From assembly GCA_036386455.1 (NCBI GenBank), contig DASVVS010000008.1, forward strand, positions 1 through 24,591: a DNA stretch of 24,591 nucleotides. The letters are read 5' to 3'. The stretch is from AC-37 sp036386455 (lineage in GTDB: Bacteria; Actinomycetota; Thermoleophilia; Solirubrobacterales; Thermoleophilaceae). The position numbers and the translations under genes are program-made. Of the stretch, positions 7,901 to 17,913 are shown in pieces; positions within the stretch are counted from its first letter, which is position 1; the number at the start of each line of letters is the position of its first letter. A model generated the notes under the pieces. It was not told the DNA's origin. It saw only the letters and a program-made list of their open reading frames with translations, and did no database searches.

Positions 7901-9731
7901 TACATCGCGAAGATCCGGCACTCCACGCCGGGCGTCGGCCTGATCTCGCCGCCGCCGCACCACGACATCTACTCGATCGAGGACCTCAAGCAGCTGATCT
8001 TCGACCTGCGCTGCGCGAACCCCGCGGCGCGGATCAGCGTCAAGCTCGTGTCCGAGGTCGGCGTGGGCACCGTCGCGGCTGGCGTGGCCAAGGCCAACTC
8101 CGACCACGTGGTGATCGCGGGCCACGACGGCGGCACCGGCGCCTCGCCCGTGAGCTCGATCCAATCGGCCGGCGTGCCGTGGGAGATCGGCCTGGCCGAG
8201 ACCCAGCAGACGCTCGTGATGAACAAGCTGCGCGACCGCATCGTGGTGCAGACCGACGGCCAGATGAAGACCGGCCGCGACGTGGTGATCGGCGCGCTGC
8301 TCGGCGCCGAGGAGTTCGGGTTCTCCACGGCGCCGCTGATCACGATGGGCTGCATCTACATGCGCGCCTGCCACCTGAACACGTGCCCGGTCGGCATCGC
8401 CACCCAGGACCCGGAGCTGCGCAAGCGCTTCGAGGGCCAGCCCGAGCACGTCGTCAACTTCTTCTTCTTCATCGCCGAGGAGGTGCGGCAGTACATGGCG
8501 CAGCTCGGCGTGCGGAAGTTCGAGGACCTGGTGGGCCGCACCGACCTGCTCGAGCCCGACGCCGCCATCGACCACTGGAAGGCGCGCGGGGTGGACCTCT
8601 CCGGGCTGCTCGCGCCGCCTGAGGCGCCCCCCGAGGTGCCGCGCCGCTGCGTGCGCCCGCAGGACCCGGTGCTGGACGACCACCTCGATCACGAGCTGTG
8701 CGAGAAGGCCGAGCCCGCGCTGGAGCGCGGCGAGCGGGTCAGCTTCTCCGTGCGGGCCGAGAACCGGCACCGCTGCGTGGGCGGCCTGATCTCGGGCAAG
8801 ATCGCGGAGAAGTACGGAGCCGAGGGCCTGCCCGAGGGCACGATCGACGTGCGGCTCGACGGCACCGGCGGCCAGAGCTTTGGCGGCTGGCTCGCGCCCG
8901 GCGTGACTCTCACGCTCACGGGCGACGCCAACGACTACACGGGCAAGGGGCTCTCCGGCGGCGTGCTGGCCGTCCGGCCGCCCGACGGCGTCCCGTTCGT
9001 GCCCGAGGAGAACGTGATCATCGGCAACACCGTGCTCTACGGGGCCACGGGCGGGCGCGCGTTCTTCCGCGGCCTCGCCGGCGAGCGCTTCTGCGTGCGC
9101 AACTCGGGCGCCCACGCGGTCGTCGAGGGCGTGGGCGACCACGGCTGCGAGTACATGACGGGCGGTCGCGCGATCATCCTCGGCCCGACCGGCCGCAACT
9201 TCGCCGCGGGCATGAGCGGCGGGGTCGCGTACGTGCTCGATCCCGACGGCGAGTTCGCGTCGCGCTGCAACACCGAGATGGTCGAGCTGGAGCACCCCAC
9301 GGGCGACGACTTCGCGGAGGTGCGCGCGCTGGTGGAGGAGCACCGCGAGCGGACCGGATCGACTGTGGCGGAGCGGGTCCTGGCGGACTGGGACGCGCTG
9401 ACCTCGGCCTGGGTGAAGGTGATGCCGATGGACTACAAGCGAGTGCTGCGCGAGCGCGAGGAGCGCCAGCGCGTGGACGCGGGCGAGCCGGCCGTGGTGG
9501 CCGAGCACGGCGACGGCGACGGCTCCGGCGCGGTGCGCGCGGGCCAGGGCTCGCCGTACCCGGTGGCCGACGGCAACGAGGAGACGCGCGAGACCGGTGA
9601 GGCCGGGCAGACCGAGGACGCCGCCGAGGCGGGTCAGCGGGCCGAGCGCGAGACCGCCGCCGCGGGCAACGACGAAGCGGGCCAGCAGGAGCAGGCCGCC
9701 GCGGGCGCCGAGGAGGAGGTCCTTCCCTTCA

Positions 9732-9739
<8 letters not shown>
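4994..9739 (+). CDS. gltB: Glutamate synthase (NADPH-GOGAT) large subunit
   Basis: Makes two glutamates from glutamine and 2-oxoglutarate, paired with GltD. The glutaminase domain starts after a short propeptide at Cys22 (EHDACGIGAV), the nucleophile freed by processing, and runs to about residue 430. The central domain follows; the FMN/2-oxoglutarate synthase domain spans roughly 800-1190 with GGKSNTGEGGED and the 3Fe-4S cysteines C1120, C1126 and C1131 (GCIYMRACHLNTCPVG). The C-terminal beta-helix domain runs to about 1490. Beyond that an acidic Glu/Ala/Gly-rich tail of about 90 residues (1492-1581) is extra to the family. No clear Shine-Dalgarno precedes ATG 4994; a TAACAT hexamer at 4941-4946 may be the -10. 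The 3' end overlaps gltD by 8 nt. The long antisense frame across the gene is a shadow. Confidence 0.97.
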
Positions 9740-11177
<1,438 letters not shown>

Positions 11178-11181
11178 ACCG

Positions 11182-11973
11182 CTGGCGGTCAACCCACTCG
11201 CCCGGCGGGGGTTCGGCAGCGGAGCCGAGGCCTACGACCGCGGCCGCCCGGGCTGGCCGCGCGAGGCGGTGCTCGCCGCGTTCGCGCACTGGTCGCTCGA
11301 GCCGGGCGCGGCGCGGGTGGCGGACGTGGCGGCCGGCACCGGGCGGCTCACGCGCGAGCTGGCCGCCGCCGGGGCGGAGGTCACGGCGGTCGAGCCGGTC
11401 GACGAGATGCGCGCCTACATCCGCGAGGCGCGGGCGGTGCCCGGCACGGCCGAGTCGCTGCCGTTCGCCGACGCCGAGCTGGACGCCGTGTTCGCGGCCG
11501 AGGCGTTCCACTGGTTCGACGCGCCGGCCGCGCTGCGCGAGTTCGCGCGCGTGCTCAGGCCGGGCGGCGGGCTGGCGTTGCTCTGGAACGTCGGGCTGCC
11601 GCAGGACGAGGATCAGCCGTGGCGGCAGGAGGTCGTGGAGCGCGTGCGCGACGTCTACTACCACCCGCACGGCCGCCGGACGCCCGCGGCCAGCGGCAAC
11701 GACCCGCGCGACGACACCGCCGAATGGCGCACGGGCCCCGGCTGGGAGCTCTTCGAGCCGCTCGAGCAGCGCTCCTTCGAGCACGTGCAGCGCATGACCC
11801 GCGACGGCTACCTCGCCTTCGTGAACTCCTGGTCGTTCGTGGGCGCGATGGAGGAGGGCCCGCGAGCGGAGCTGCTCGGCGAGGTGGGCGCGATCCTCGA
11901 CCGCCACGGCGCGGCCGAGTTCGAGCAGCGCTGGCGGACGGACCTGTACGTGACGGCGCGCCGAGCCGGCTAG
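11182..11973 (+). CDS. Class I SAM-dependent methyltransferase
   Basis: The SAM-binding motif I is VADVAAGTGRLTREL, followed by the acidic VTAVEPVDEMR, then FADAELDAVFAAEAFHWFD and LREFARVLRPGGGLALLWN, all typical of the Methyltransf_11 group; the substrate is unknown. Conventional calling would start at GTG 11269. However, RGFGSGAEAYDRGRPGWP, a segment usually conserved at the N-terminus of these enzymes, is encoded in frame upstream (from about 11203). No ATG, GTG or TTG lies in frame between the gltD stop and it; the only candidate is CTG at 11182, four bases after that stop. I extend to 11182 on homology, with uncertainty. The stop shares CTAG (11970-11973) with the convergent amine oxidase gene. 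Confidence 0.8.
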   Translation: MAVNPLARRGFGSGAEAYDRGRPGWPREAVLAAFAHWSLEPGAARVADVAAGTGRLTRELAAAGAEVTAVEPVDEMRAYIREARAVPGTAESLPFADAELDAVFAAEAFHWFDAPAALREFARVLRPGGGLALLWNVGLPQDEDQPWRQEVVERVRDVYYHPHGRRTPAASGNDPRDDTAEWRTGPGWELFEPLEQRSFEHVQRMTRDGYLAFVNSWSFVGAMEEGPRAELLGEVGAILDRHGAAEFEQRWRTDLYVTARRAG

Positions 11974-13427
11974 AGCCGCGCCAGCGCCTCGGCCGCCGCG
12001 CGCTCGCCGGAGCGCACCGCGCCGTCCATGTAGCCGGCCCACAGCGTGGCCGTCTCGGTGCCGGCCCAGTGGATCCGGCCGACCGGCTCGCGGATCGCGG
12101 GGCCGAAGTCCAGCAGCGTGCCGGGCGTGAGGTTGCCCGCGTAGCAGCCGCCGCTCCAGGTCTCCTCCTGCCAGGCCATCTCCACGTAGTTCGACGGCTT
12201 GAGCGCTCGCTCGCCGAAGTAGGCGGCGAAGTTGCGCAGCACCGCGTCGCGGCGCTCGCGCGCGGACTTCTGCCCCCACTGGCGCGACTCGCGCCCCTCG
12301 ATGAAGCCGAGCAGCACTCCGGGGGAGCCGCTGGCGGGCGTGTTGTCGAAGGTGATCTTGATCGGGCTCGCGTCGCTCACGACCTGGCCGGTCAGGCCCT
12401 CGTCGCGCCAGAACGGCTTGTCGTAGACCGCCTCGCACTTCACGACCGAGCCCATCGGCCAGTTCTGCGTCAGGCGGTCGCGGCCGGCCGGGAGGGCGGG
12501 GCTGAACTCGATGCGCTGGCACAGCGTGGGCGGGATCGCGACGATCACGCGCTTGGCGTTCACGATCGCCCGGTCCGAGTAGACGCTGACGCTCTTGCCG
12601 CCCTGCTTGATCCGCCGCACCGGCGACCCGAGCACGATCCGCTTGGACCCGCCGAGCTTCTTCGCCAGCCGCAGCGCCACCCGCTGCGAGCCGCCCACGT
12701 AGCGGCTCTCCTGCGCGCCGCCGGCGGTGTTGAGCAGCCGGTTGAAGTCACCCGGCGTCGACTCGTTGCCGGCGGCGGCGGTGTAGAAGAGCAGCCAGAG
12801 CAGCGAGATGTCGCTCGGCTCGGCGGCGAAGACGGCCTCCACCCCGACGTCGAGCAGGAACCGCCCGCCCTCGCTCAGCGTGGCCGAGCGCTTGAAGGTC
12901 TCGACCGTCTGCGAGTCCCACTCCGCCGCGCGCGCCGACTCCCACGGCTTCTCGCGCGGCACCTGGGCCGCCATGTCGTTGATCTGCTGGATGAAGGCCG
13001 CCGCCTGCGGCGCGCCCTCGGGGTCCGGCGGCACGGCGCCGAGCGGCCCACTCGAGCTGAACCGCTGCAGCGTGCCGCCGCGGTAGTAGAGGTTGTCGCC
13101 CTCGTTGAAGGTCTTGTAGGTCGGCACGCCCATCTCCTCGCCGAGCGCGAGGATCCGGTCCTGCGTGGGGCCGACCCACTGGCCGCCGATCTCGATCACC
13201 TCGCCGCCGCCGATCGAGGCGTTCAGGATCCGCCCGCCGACCCGCTTGCGCGCCTCGAGCACGATCACCGAGCGCCCGGCCTTCACCAGCTGGTGCGCCG
13301 CGGCGAGGCCCGCGAACCCGGCGCCGACCACGACCACGTCGGCCCGGCGGCGGCGCGGCGCCTTGCTCGCGGCCGGGGTGAGGAGCTCGCGGCGGGAGGA
13401 GGCCCGGGCCGGGCCCTCAGGGGCCAA
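11970..13427 (-). CDS. Flavin monoamine oxidase family protein
   Basis: Oxidatively deaminates an amine using FAD; the substrate is unknown. The 485 residues show the N-terminal Rossmann motif VVVVGAGFAGLAAAHQL (31-47), the GG motif EARKRVGGRI (58-67), and the C-terminal flavin motif HWAGTETATLWAGYMDGAVR (453-472). Cys428 in TWSGGCYAG matches the cysteine that binds FAD covalently in MAO-A/B. The first 30 residues are basic and contain SRRELL, but no hydrophobic core follows before the FAD fold, so I do not call a Tat signal. The start is TTG at 13427, overlapping the acylase stop by 11 nt, so translation is probably coupled to the upstream gene. It overlaps the methyltransferase stop at CTAG. 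Confidence 0.92.
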   Translation of the reverse strand: MAPEGPARASSRRELLTPAASKAPRRRRADVVVVGAGFAGLAAAHQLVKAGRSVIVLEARKRVGGRILNASIGGGEVIEIGGQWVGPTQDRILALGEEMGVPTYKTFNEGDNLYYRGGTLQRFSSSGPLGAVPPDPEGAPQAAAFIQQINDMAAQVPREKPWESARAAEWDSQTVETFKRSATLSEGGRFLLDVGVEAVFAAEPSDISLLWLLFYTAAAGNESTPGDFNRLLNTAGGAQESRYVGGSQRVALRLAKKLGGSKRIVLGSPVRRIKQGGKSVSVYSDRAIVNAKRVIVAIPPTLCQRIEFSPALPAGRDRLTQNWPMGSVVKCEAVYDKPFWRDEGLTGQVVSDASPIKITFDNTPASGSPGVLLGFIEGRESRQWGQKSARERRDAVLRNFAAYFGERALKPSNYVEMAWQEETWSGGCYAGNLTPGTLLDFGPAIREPVGRIHWAGTETATLWAGYMDGAVRSGERAAAEALARL

Positions 13428-15798
13428 GCTCGACCACCTGTTGCCAGGTCCCGCGGTCGAAGAACGGGATGTCAGGGAAGCTGGCGGCGCCCTGCGCGCT
13501 CGTGTTGTAGAAGCGGCGCTTGTCGCGCCACCTGGCCGGGTCGCCCGTGCCGAACCTGGCGGAGAGCGCTCCGAAGGCGAGCTTGGCCGCCTGGCGCCAG
13601 CCGCGCGCGTCGAGCTTGCGGAGCGAGTAGGTCTTCACGTTCGAGAACTCGAACGCGTGCGAGCCGCCGGCGCCCGTGCCGAGCAGCCCGAGCTCCTTGT
13701 GGTCCCAGAGCTTGCCGAAGGCGATCTTCACGGCCCCGTCGGCGAACGCCTGCCAGGCCGCCACGCCGGGGTCGACCGTGCCGTTCGCGTCCTGCTCGTG
13801 GTAGGAGCCGTTCCAGCGCTTGATCGTCTCGAGCACGATCTTGGCGTTGCCGGTGGCGCCGGCGAGCGCCTTGTTGAGCGGTCCGGCCGCCACCGGCCGC
13901 TGCTGCGCCGTGGTGCCCACGATCCGGTCCACGGCGCGCGTGTTCTCGTAGCCGCCGCCCTTCGCGTAGGCCGCGGCGACCGCCTTCGACAGGAGCTTGG
14001 CGCGGTGGTACGGGCCGTTGAGACGCTCGCGCGCGGGGATGTCGCCCTGCGTCCAGCCGGCCGACGGCACGTTGTTCCAGTTCACGAGCCAGCCCTGCTT
14101 CGGGTTGATTGAGTGCGGCCGCTGCTTCGGGGTGAGGAAGCCCCTCCATTCGGCCTCCCCGGTGCCGGGGAAGGGGAGTCGCTCGTCGTAGCCGCGCGGC
14201 TTGATCGGCAGCAGGCCGGGGTGCCAGTAGCCGATGTTGCCCTGGCTGTCGGCAGCCATCAGGTTCTCGTTCCAGGTCGCGCCCGCCATCGCCTTGTCCA
14301 CCTCGAACACGTTCTTCGACTCGCTCACCCCGACCAGCGCGGCGAGGGTGTCGAACTCGCGGTTCCAGATCGCGTAGCGGCGCGAGAACGCGACGCCGTC
14401 CGCGCGGCCCTGCACCGGCCCGTGCACGGTCCGGCAGATCCGGCGCCGCTCCGAGCCCGACTCGGGCACGAACGGCTCGAGGTCGAGCACGCCGGTCGCG
14501 TCGGAGGGCGGTGAGCGGTAGTTGAAGATCTCGTCGCGGCACTCCATGTCCCGCTCCTGGCCCTTGTAGACGTACTTCTCGGGCGCCGTGAGCTTCTCCA
14601 CGAACACGTCGTCCTCGTCGGTCAGGCCGCTGGTGAAGCCCCAGGCCACGTCTCCGTTGTGGCCGATGCCCACGAGGGGGACGCCGGGCGCCGTCACGCC
14701 GCGCACGTTGTAGCCCGGCCGGTGCACCTCGAACTCGACGAACAGCTCGGGGATCTGGAAGCCGAGCTGCGGCCCGTTGAACAGCGTCGCGCCGCCGCCC
14801 TTGTTGCGGATCGCCCACATGTTCGACCCCTGGCGGCCGAGCTGGCCCAGCATCGGCAGCGCGCCGAGGGCCCGCGCCGACGCGGTCGTGCCGCCCACGT
14901 CCTCCTGCTTCGGCATCGGCACCTTCTTGAGGAACTTCTGCGAGCGCCGGAAGCCCTCCGCCTCCTGCTTGGCCTTCCGCCCGGGCTGTGCGGGGAACGA
15001 GCCCTCCGAGGCGGGCACCGACGGCACCTGGCCCTTGGTCCGGATCGGCAGGACCGCGTTGAACAGCTTCGGCCCGAAGGTGTTCAGCGCCTTCCAGTTG
15101 GCCATCTCCTCGCCGTCGTCGCTCGGCACCGTGCGCGCGAGGTAGACGCCGATCGAGGCGGAGTCGCGCACCGTCCAGTCCGCGGGCGGGGCGGCGTTGA
15201 CGATGCCGAACTCGCCGGGCAGCTTGTTCGGATCGGTCCGCGTCTGGGCGATCCACGCGTTCACGCCCGCGGTGTAGCTGTGGAAGCGCGCCTCCTTGTC
15301 GTCCGGGAGGTTGGCCACCTGGGCGTCCAGCTCCGGCCCGGTGTAGAAGTCGCGGCGGGCGATGACGTCGTCCTTCAGGTAGCCGCGGCCCACGATCTCC
15401 GAGAGCCGGCCCTGCGTGGCGCGCCGGAACAGCTCCATCTGGAACAGGCGGTCCTGGGCCACGGCGTAGCCGACCCCGAACCACACGTCGTCGTCGTTCT
15501 GGCCGCGGACCGTCGGGACGCCCCAGTCGTCGCGCTCGATCGTCACGCCCATGCGGGGGGTCTCGACCGACTGCGCGGGGTTGTCGAAGCCGTGCGGCTT
15601 GAAGTCGAAGGCGATGAAGCGCTCGACCTGATCGGTCAGGTGCGGCGAGCCCGTGCCGCTCGGTATTCCCGCGGTGGTCACGTGGCCGCTCTGGCCCGGC
15701 GGCAGGATGTCGCCCGCGCGGATCACGCGCGCATCCGCGCTTGCGGGCGCCAACAGCGCCGCGGCGGCCAGCGCCACCCCCAGAGTCCTGCCCCTCAT
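13417..15798 (-). CDS. Secreted penicillin-acylase-family hydrolase, apparently permuted
   Basis: An Ntn-hydrolase that cleaves amides (beta-lactam side chains, acyl-homoserine lactones or similar; substrate unknown). A Sec signal peptide covers residues 1-23 (cleavage after ADA). The alpha-chain part shows IERDDWGVPTVRG (88-99) and GYAVAQDRLFQMELFRR (110-126). Self-processing should occur before Ser325 (GRQGSNMWAI), giving the nucleophile at the beta-chain N-terminus; GIGHNGDVAWGFT and ATWNENLMAADSQGNIGYW follow. Oddly, the ILPPGQSG...SPHLTDQVERF segment that closes the C-terminus of this family stands here at residues 31-62, while the protein stops at RGTWQQVVELGP, where that segment would normally begin. 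At 793 residues it is not shortened overall. It overlaps the downstream amine oxidase gene and is divergent from fdhD. Confidence 0.92.
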   Translation of the reverse strand: MRGRTLGVALAAAALLAPASADARVIRAGDILPPGQSGHVTTAGIPSGTGSPHLTDQVERFIAFDFKPHGFDNPAQSVETPRMGVTIERDDWGVPTVRGQNDDDVWFGVGYAVAQDRLFQMELFRRATQGRLSEIVGRGYLKDDVIARRDFYTGPELDAQVANLPDDKEARFHSYTAGVNAWIAQTRTDPNKLPGEFGIVNAAPPADWTVRDSASIGVYLARTVPSDDGEEMANWKALNTFGPKLFNAVLPIRTKGQVPSVPASEGSFPAQPGRKAKQEAEGFRRSQKFLKKVPMPKQEDVGGTTASARALGALPMLGQLGRQGSNMWAIRNKGGGATLFNGPQLGFQIPELFVEFEVHRPGYNVRGVTAPGVPLVGIGHNGDVAWGFTSGLTDEDDVFVEKLTAPEKYVYKGQERDMECRDEIFNYRSPPSDATGVLDLEPFVPESGSERRRICRTVHGPVQGRADGVAFSRRYAIWNREFDTLAALVGVSESKNVFEVDKAMAGATWNENLMAADSQGNIGYWHPGLLPIKPRGYDERLPFPGTGEAEWRGFLTPKQRPHSINPKQGWLVNWNNVPSAGWTQGDIPARERLNGPYHRAKLLSKAVAAAYAKGGGYENTRAVDRIVGTTAQQRPVAAGPLNKALAGATGNAKIVLETIKRWNGSYHEQDANGTVDPGVAAWQAFADGAVKIAFGKLWDHKELGLLGTGAGGSHAFEFSNVKTYSLRKLDARGWRQAAKLAFGALSARFGTGDPARWRDKRRFYNTSAQGAASFPDIPFFDRGTWQQVVELGP

Positions 15799-15840
15799 CG
15801 GCGGCGGATGCTACCTGCGTCCCGCGCCGGAAGCGCCATC

Positions 15841-16650
15841 ATGCCCGGGGTGGAGCGCGTCTTCGACCGCCATGTGACCTCCGTGGAGCTCGAGCGCGGG
15901 GGAGGGGGAGCCGCGCGCGACGAGGTGGCCGTCGAGGAGCCGCTCGAGATCCGCGTGGACGGTGCGCCGGTCGCCGTCACCATGCGCACCCCCGGCGAGG
16001 ACGAGGCGCTCGCGGCCGGCTTCCTCGCCGGCGAGGGGCTGATCGCCTCGCCCGGCGACCTCGTGGCGGCGGGCCCGGCCGAGGACCTCGCGGCGAACGT
16101 GGTGGAGGTGCGCACGCGCGCCGGGCTGCGTCGCGATCCGGCCGGCGAGCGGCGCTTTCACCTGACCTCGTCGTGCGGCGTCTGCGGCAAGGCGGCGCTC
16201 GAGAGCGTGCGGATCGAGGCGCCCGCCCCGCCCTCGCGCGAGCCGGTCGATCCCGCGCTGGTGCGCCGCGCGCCCGAGGAGCTGCGGGCCCGCCAGCGCT
16301 CGTTCGACCGCACCGGCGGCCTCCACGCCACCGCCCTCTTCGACCCCGGCGGCGAGCTGCTCGCGGTGCACGAGGACGTGGGGCGCCACAACGCGATGGA
16401 CAAGGCGGTGGGGGAGCTGCTCCTGGCCGGGCGCTATCCGCTTCCCGGCGTGCTCGCGTGCGTGAGCGGCCGGGCCTCGTTCGAGCTCGTCCAGAAGGCG
16501 GCCCTCGCGGGCCTCGCCGGCATCGTGGCCGTGGGCGCGCCCTCGAGCCTCGCGGTGTCGCTCGCCCGCGACCGCGGAATGGTGCTCTGCGGCTTCGCCA
16601 GGGAGGGCTCGTTCAACGTCTATTCGGGGGCGGATTTGCTCATCGCCTGA
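15841..16650 (+). CDS. fdhD: Formate dehydrogenase accessory sulfurtransferase FdhD
   Basis: FdhD carries sulfur from a cysteine desulfurase to the molybdenum cofactor and so activates formate dehydrogenase. The 269-residue product has normal length. Family marks are VEEPLEIRVDG (31-41), TPGEDEALAAGFLAGEGLI (50-68), the redox/sulfur loop C112-GV-C115 (SSCGVCGKAAL), the GGLHATALF stretch, the VHEDVGRHNAMDK signature and the C-terminal ASFELVQKAA and FNVY segments. ATG at 15841 is 42 nt from the divergent acylase start and has no strong Shine-Dalgarno; a TACCTG lies 20-25 nt upstream. No formate dehydrogenase subunit is in the window, so its client lies elsewhere. Confidence 0.95.
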   Translation: MPGVERVFDRHVTSVELERGGGGAARDEVAVEEPLEIRVDGAPVAVTMRTPGEDEALAAGFLAGEGLIASPGDLVAAGPAEDLAANVVEVRTRAGLRRDPAGERRFHLTSSCGVCGKAALESVRIEAPAPPSREPVDPALVRRAPEELRARQRSFDRTGGLHATALFDPGGELLAVHEDVGRHNAMDKAVGELLLAGRYPLPGVLACVSGRASFELVQKAALAGLAGIVAVGAPSSLAVSLARDRGMVLCGFAREGSFNVYSGADLLIA

Positions 16651-16662
16651 CAGGCGTATGCT
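16635..16662 (+). promoter_or_regulatory. Candidate promoter of the sigma factor gene
   Basis: TTTGCT (16635-16640) and TATGCT (16657-16662) are 16 bp apart. Initiation about 7-8 nt after the -10 would fall on the ATG at 16670, giving a leaderless mRNA. The -35 lies in the end of fdhD. Confidence 0.5.
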
Positions 16663-16669
16663 GGACCGC

Positions 16670-17713
16670 ATGACCGAGGAGGCGCTCGAGAGCCGCATCG
16701 AAGACCTCCTCCAGCGGGCCGAGGAGAGCGGGACGCTGGAGTTCTCCGACGTCGCCGCGGCCGTCGAGGGGCTGGAGATCGACGGCGACCGGATCGAGGG
16801 CGTCTACCGCGAGGCGGAGCGCCGCGGCATCGAGGTGACCGACACGGGGAGCCGCGGCGAGGCCGCGCCGAGCTACACGCACGAGGCCGTGGCCGAGGCC
16901 ACGAGCGACTCGCTCCAGATCTTCCTCCGCGACATCGCCCAGCGGCCGCTGCTGACCGCGCAGGAGGAGGTCGAGCTGGCCAAGCGGATCGAGCGCGGCG
17001 ACCAGGCGGCGAAGGACCGGATGATCGAGGCGAACCTGCGGCTCGTGGTGGCGAACGCCAAGCGCTATCGCGGGCTCGGGCTGCCGTTCCTCGACCTGAT
17101 CCAGGAGGGGATCCTCGGGCTGATCCGCGCGGTCGAGAAGTTCGACTACCGGCGCGGCTTCAAGTTCTCGACCTACGCCACCTGGTGGATCCGCCAGGCG
17201 ATGCAGCGCGGCGTCCAGCACCAGTCGCGCACGATCCGGATCCCGGCCCACATAGGGCAGGAGCTGACCAAGCTGCGCAGCGCCGAGCGCAAGCTCACCG
17301 CCTCGCTCGGGCGCGACCCCACGAACGAGGAGCTGGCCGAGGCGCTCGGCACCGACGCCGCGCGCGTGGAGGAGCTTCGCTCGGCCGAGCGGGTGCCGGT
17401 CAGCCTCGAGACGCCCGTGGGCGGGGAGGGCGAGGCCGAGCTGGGCTCGCTGCTGCCCTCGGACGCGCCGAGCCCGCTCGAGGAGGTCGCGGTGGAGCTC
17501 GAGGAGCGCTCGATCCGGCGCGCGCTCGAGCGGCTCGACGACAGCGCGCGGCGGGTCATCGAGATGCGCTTCGGTCTCGACGGCCGCGAGCCGATGACGC
17601 TGCGCGAGGTCGCCAAGCGGATGGACCTCTCGCCCGAGGGCGTCCGCAAGCTGGAGCGCCGCGCCCTGCGCAAGCTCGCCGAGGAGCGCGAGCTGCAGGC
17701 GCTGGCGGTCTGA
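16670..17713 (+). CDS. RNA polymerase sigma-70 factor, primary/SigA-like
   Basis: A 347-residue group 1 or 2 sigma factor. A short region 1.1-like helical part (ESRIEDLLQ to about residue 55) is followed by region 1.2 (DSLQIFLRDIAQRPLLTAQEE), region 2 with NLRLVVANAKRY, FLDLIQEGILGLIRAVEKFDY and FKFSTYATWWIRQAMQR (-10 recognition), region 3 (RTIRIPAHIGQEL), and region 4 with the HTH MTLREVAKRMDLSPEGVRKLE (-35 recognition). An in-frame ATG at 16658 would add four residues but overlaps the TATGCT -10 hexamer; ATG 16670 fits a leaderless transcript. It may be the principal sigma factor or a close paralogue; the window cannot decide. It follows fdhD by 19 nt. Confidence 0.93.
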   Translation: MTEEALESRIEDLLQRAEESGTLEFSDVAAAVEGLEIDGDRIEGVYREAERRGIEVTDTGSRGEAAPSYTHEAVAEATSDSLQIFLRDIAQRPLLTAQEEVELAKRIERGDQAAKDRMIEANLRLVVANAKRYRGLGLPFLDLIQEGILGLIRAVEKFDYRRGFKFSTYATWWIRQAMQRGVQHQSRTIRIPAHIGQELTKLRSAERKLTASLGRDPTNEELAEALGTDAARVEELRSAERVPVSLETPVGGEGEAELGSLLPSDAPSPLEEVAVELEERSIRRALERLDDSARRVIEMRFGLDGREPMTLREVAKRMDLSPEGVRKLERRALRKLAEERELQALAV

Positions 17714-17720
17714 GCGGCCC

Positions 17721-17832
17721 CGCTCCGCCCGTCCCGCGGCGTGGCTCCGTCCCCGCCGCTCCGCCCGTCCCGCGCCTCCGCTCCGTCCCCGCCGCTCCGC
17801 CCGTCCCGCCGGCCCCGCTCCGCCAGTCCCGC
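17721..17832 (+). repeat. Degenerate GC-rich tandem repeat, 36-bp period
   Basis: The 17-mer CGCTCCGCCCGTCCCGC occurs at 17721, 17757 and 17793, and once more with one change at 17816. The first three are exactly 36 bp apart, with related spacers ending in GGCTCCGTCCCCGC or CGCTCCGTCCCCGC. The array starts 8 nt after the sigma factor stop and fills most of the 200-bp gap to the next gene. It looks like slippage-driven expansion. It is not a CRISPR array, since the spacers are themselves repeats. Confidence 0.75.
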
Positions 17833-17913
17833 GGCCCCGTCCGGCCGAAGCGGCTTCGCGCCCGCCTCCGGCCGCGTGTTTACCCAAGCGGAAGTTGCGC
17901 AACAACCAGGGTG

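Noticed and set aside
11970..13427. Tat signal peptide on the amine oxidase (SRRELL near residue 11)
   Set aside because: No hydrophobic stretch or signal-peptidase site follows before the FAD-binding fold; only charged residues lie between.
11619..13823. A 734-residue plus-strand frame over the methyltransferase end and amine oxidase
   Set aside because: It overlaps two well-supported genes and is low-complexity Arg/Ala/Leu sequence.
17721..17832. CRISPR-like repeats
   Set aside because: The spacers are variants of the repeat itself and too short, the fourth copy is out of period, and no cas genes are near.
17894..17903. GTTGCGCAAC palindrome as an operator for the zinc-ribbon gene
   Set aside because: A single 10-bp palindrome in GC-rich DNA is weak evidence, and no matching site or regulator is nearby.
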